Source of the DNA: Arthrobacter sp.
GTDB lineage: Bacteria > Actinomycetota > Actinomycetes > Actinomycetales > Micrococcaceae
Direction: 5' to 3'
NCBI GenBank assembly: GCA_031178585.1
Contig: JAPSIT010000012.1
Coordinates: 1 to 33,989, forward strand
DNA length: 33,989 nt
Below the pieces are notes generated by a model, which saw nothing but the letters and a program-made list of their open reading frames with translations, made no database searches and was not told the origin of the DNA. The translations under genes were made by a program, and so were the position numbers. Below, piece after piece: positions 33,424 through 33,989 of this stretch. Numbering within the stretch: the stretch's first letter is position 1; each line of letters opens with the position of its first letter.

Positions 33424-33936
33424 CTAAGCGGAACGCAAAGCCCGATCACTCATGGAGCGGGATCCCCGTCCAACGGCCAGGGTGCCGGACTGCACAATTT
33501 CGCGGATCCCGAAAGGCTCCAACACTGACAGCAGTGCCGTGAGCTTTTCCGGGTGGCCGGTTGCTTCGATGACGACGGAGTCTGTGGAGACGTCAACCAC
33601 TGAAGCGCGGAACAGGTCTGCAGCCTGGGTCACTTGCAGACGAGTTGCGGCATCCGCACGTACCTTGACCAGGATGTGGTCGCGCTGCACGGAAGATTCG
33701 GAAGTCAGTTCAACAATCTTGATCACGTTGACCAGCTTGTTCAACTGCTTGGTGACCTGTTCAATCAGGTCGCCGTCGGCGTCGACGACGACAGTCATCC
33801 GGGACATGCCCGGAACTTCCGTCGGGCCTACCGCCAGGGAGTTGATGTTGAAGGCACGGCGCGCGAAAAGGCTCGCCACGCGGGTCAGCACACCGGGTTT
33901 GTCTTCGACCAGAACGGACAGTGTATGGCGGCTCAT
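33424..33936 (-). CDS. ilvN: Acetolactate synthase small (regulatory) subunit
   Basis: Regulatory partner of IlvB that carries the feedback site for branched-chain amino acids. 170 residues from the ATG at 33936: an N-terminal ACT domain (LSVLVEDKPGVLTRVASLFARRAFNI... , about residues 5-75) and the conserved C-terminal domain ending in the GIREIVQSGTLAVGRG segment. The frame is open to 33957, but that overlaps ilvB; the ATG at 33936 begins two bases after the ilvB stop and has GGAAGAAGAGGA inside the ilvB end as ribosome binding site. Tight coupling ensures subunit balance. Confidence 0.96.
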   Translation of the reverse strand: MSRHTLSVLVEDKPGVLTRVASLFARRAFNINSLAVGPTEVPGMSRMTVVVDADGDLIEQVTKQLNKLVNVIKIVELTSESSVQRDHILVKVRADAATRLQVTQAADLFRASVVDVSTDSVVIEATGHPEKLTALLSVLEPFGIREIVQSGTLAVGRGSRSMSDRALRSA

Positions 33937-33938
33937 GA

Positions 33939-33989
33939 TCAGTCCTCTTCTTCCCATTCCGGGGTCATGTTGCGGGCAACCTGGATCTG
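33939..33989 (-). CDS. ilvB: Acetolactate synthase large subunit, C-terminal fragment
   Basis: Only the last 16 codons and the stop (33941-33939) are in the window, encoding QIQVARNMTPEWEEED. The position directly before ilvN and the acidic WEEED end fit the catalytic subunit of acetolactate synthase. The gene continues beyond the right edge, so nothing more can be checked. Confidence 0.88.
   Translation of the reverse strand, partial: QIQVARNMTPEWEEED

Overview
The window is about 34 kb of high-GC chromosomal DNA from an actinobacterium. Gene content, protein sequences and the many GTG starts best fit the Micrococcaceae (Arthrobacter / Pseudarthrobacter type). Supporting clues are an NdgR/LtbR-type IclR regulator divergent from leuCD, a DUF3515 lipoprotein beside thiL, a tandem dynamin-like GTPase pair, and a class E/F-like sortase. 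The assignment is inference from sequence familiarity; no search was run. Most of the window is conserved housekeeping DNA. I see no integrase, transposase, CRISPR array or phage gene.

Layout, left to right. 1-1024: thiL (minus, cut by the left edge). 1141-1686: DUF3515 lipoprotein (plus). 1701-1920: four perfect 55-bp tandem repeats between convergent genes. 1927-6205: murA-plsC-gpsA-ddlA, an envelope operon (minus). 6464-8530: leuC-leuD (minus), divergent from the IclR regulator at 8643-9362 with a probable operator between them. 9466-10014: DUF1697. 10051-13460: two overlapping dynamin-like membrane GTPase genes (minus). 13603-13877: tRNA-Glu(CTC) and tRNA-Gln(CTG) (minus). 14069-15206: a tightly overlapping plus-strand operon of three poorly understood genes (77-aa protein, variant SGNH protein, zinc ribbon). 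15244-20776: selO, HAD phosphatase, gltX, FAH-family enzyme, MBL hydrolase (minus). 20926-23192: ilvE and leuB. 23281-24884: a sortase and a proline-rich surface protein. 25242-26801: metG. 26837-30384: an ABC ATPase with a very large FtsX-type permease. 30583-33989: serA, ilvC, ilvN and the 3' end of ilvB.

How the genes work together. The dominant theme is branched-chain amino acid synthesis: ilvB/ilvN, ilvC, leuC/leuD, leuB and ilvE cover most steps to leucine, valine and isoleucine, spread over several transcription units, with an NdgR-like regulator as probable controller. A second theme is envelope building: UDP-GlcNAc enolpyruvyl transfer, D-Ala-D-Ala ligation, glycerol-3-phosphate and phosphatidate formation, then sortase plus cell-wall protein, dynamin-like GTPases and an FtsX-type exporter. 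A third is aminoacyl-tRNA supply (gltX, metG, two tRNAs).

The least explained parts are the 14.1-15.2 kb operon, the sortase/surface-protein pair (no LPxTG-type signal, no arginine after the catalytic cysteine), the helically phased CCCRAGTAG sites at 25.05-25.14 kb, the 55-bp repeats, and a general habit of short tandem duplications near gene ends.
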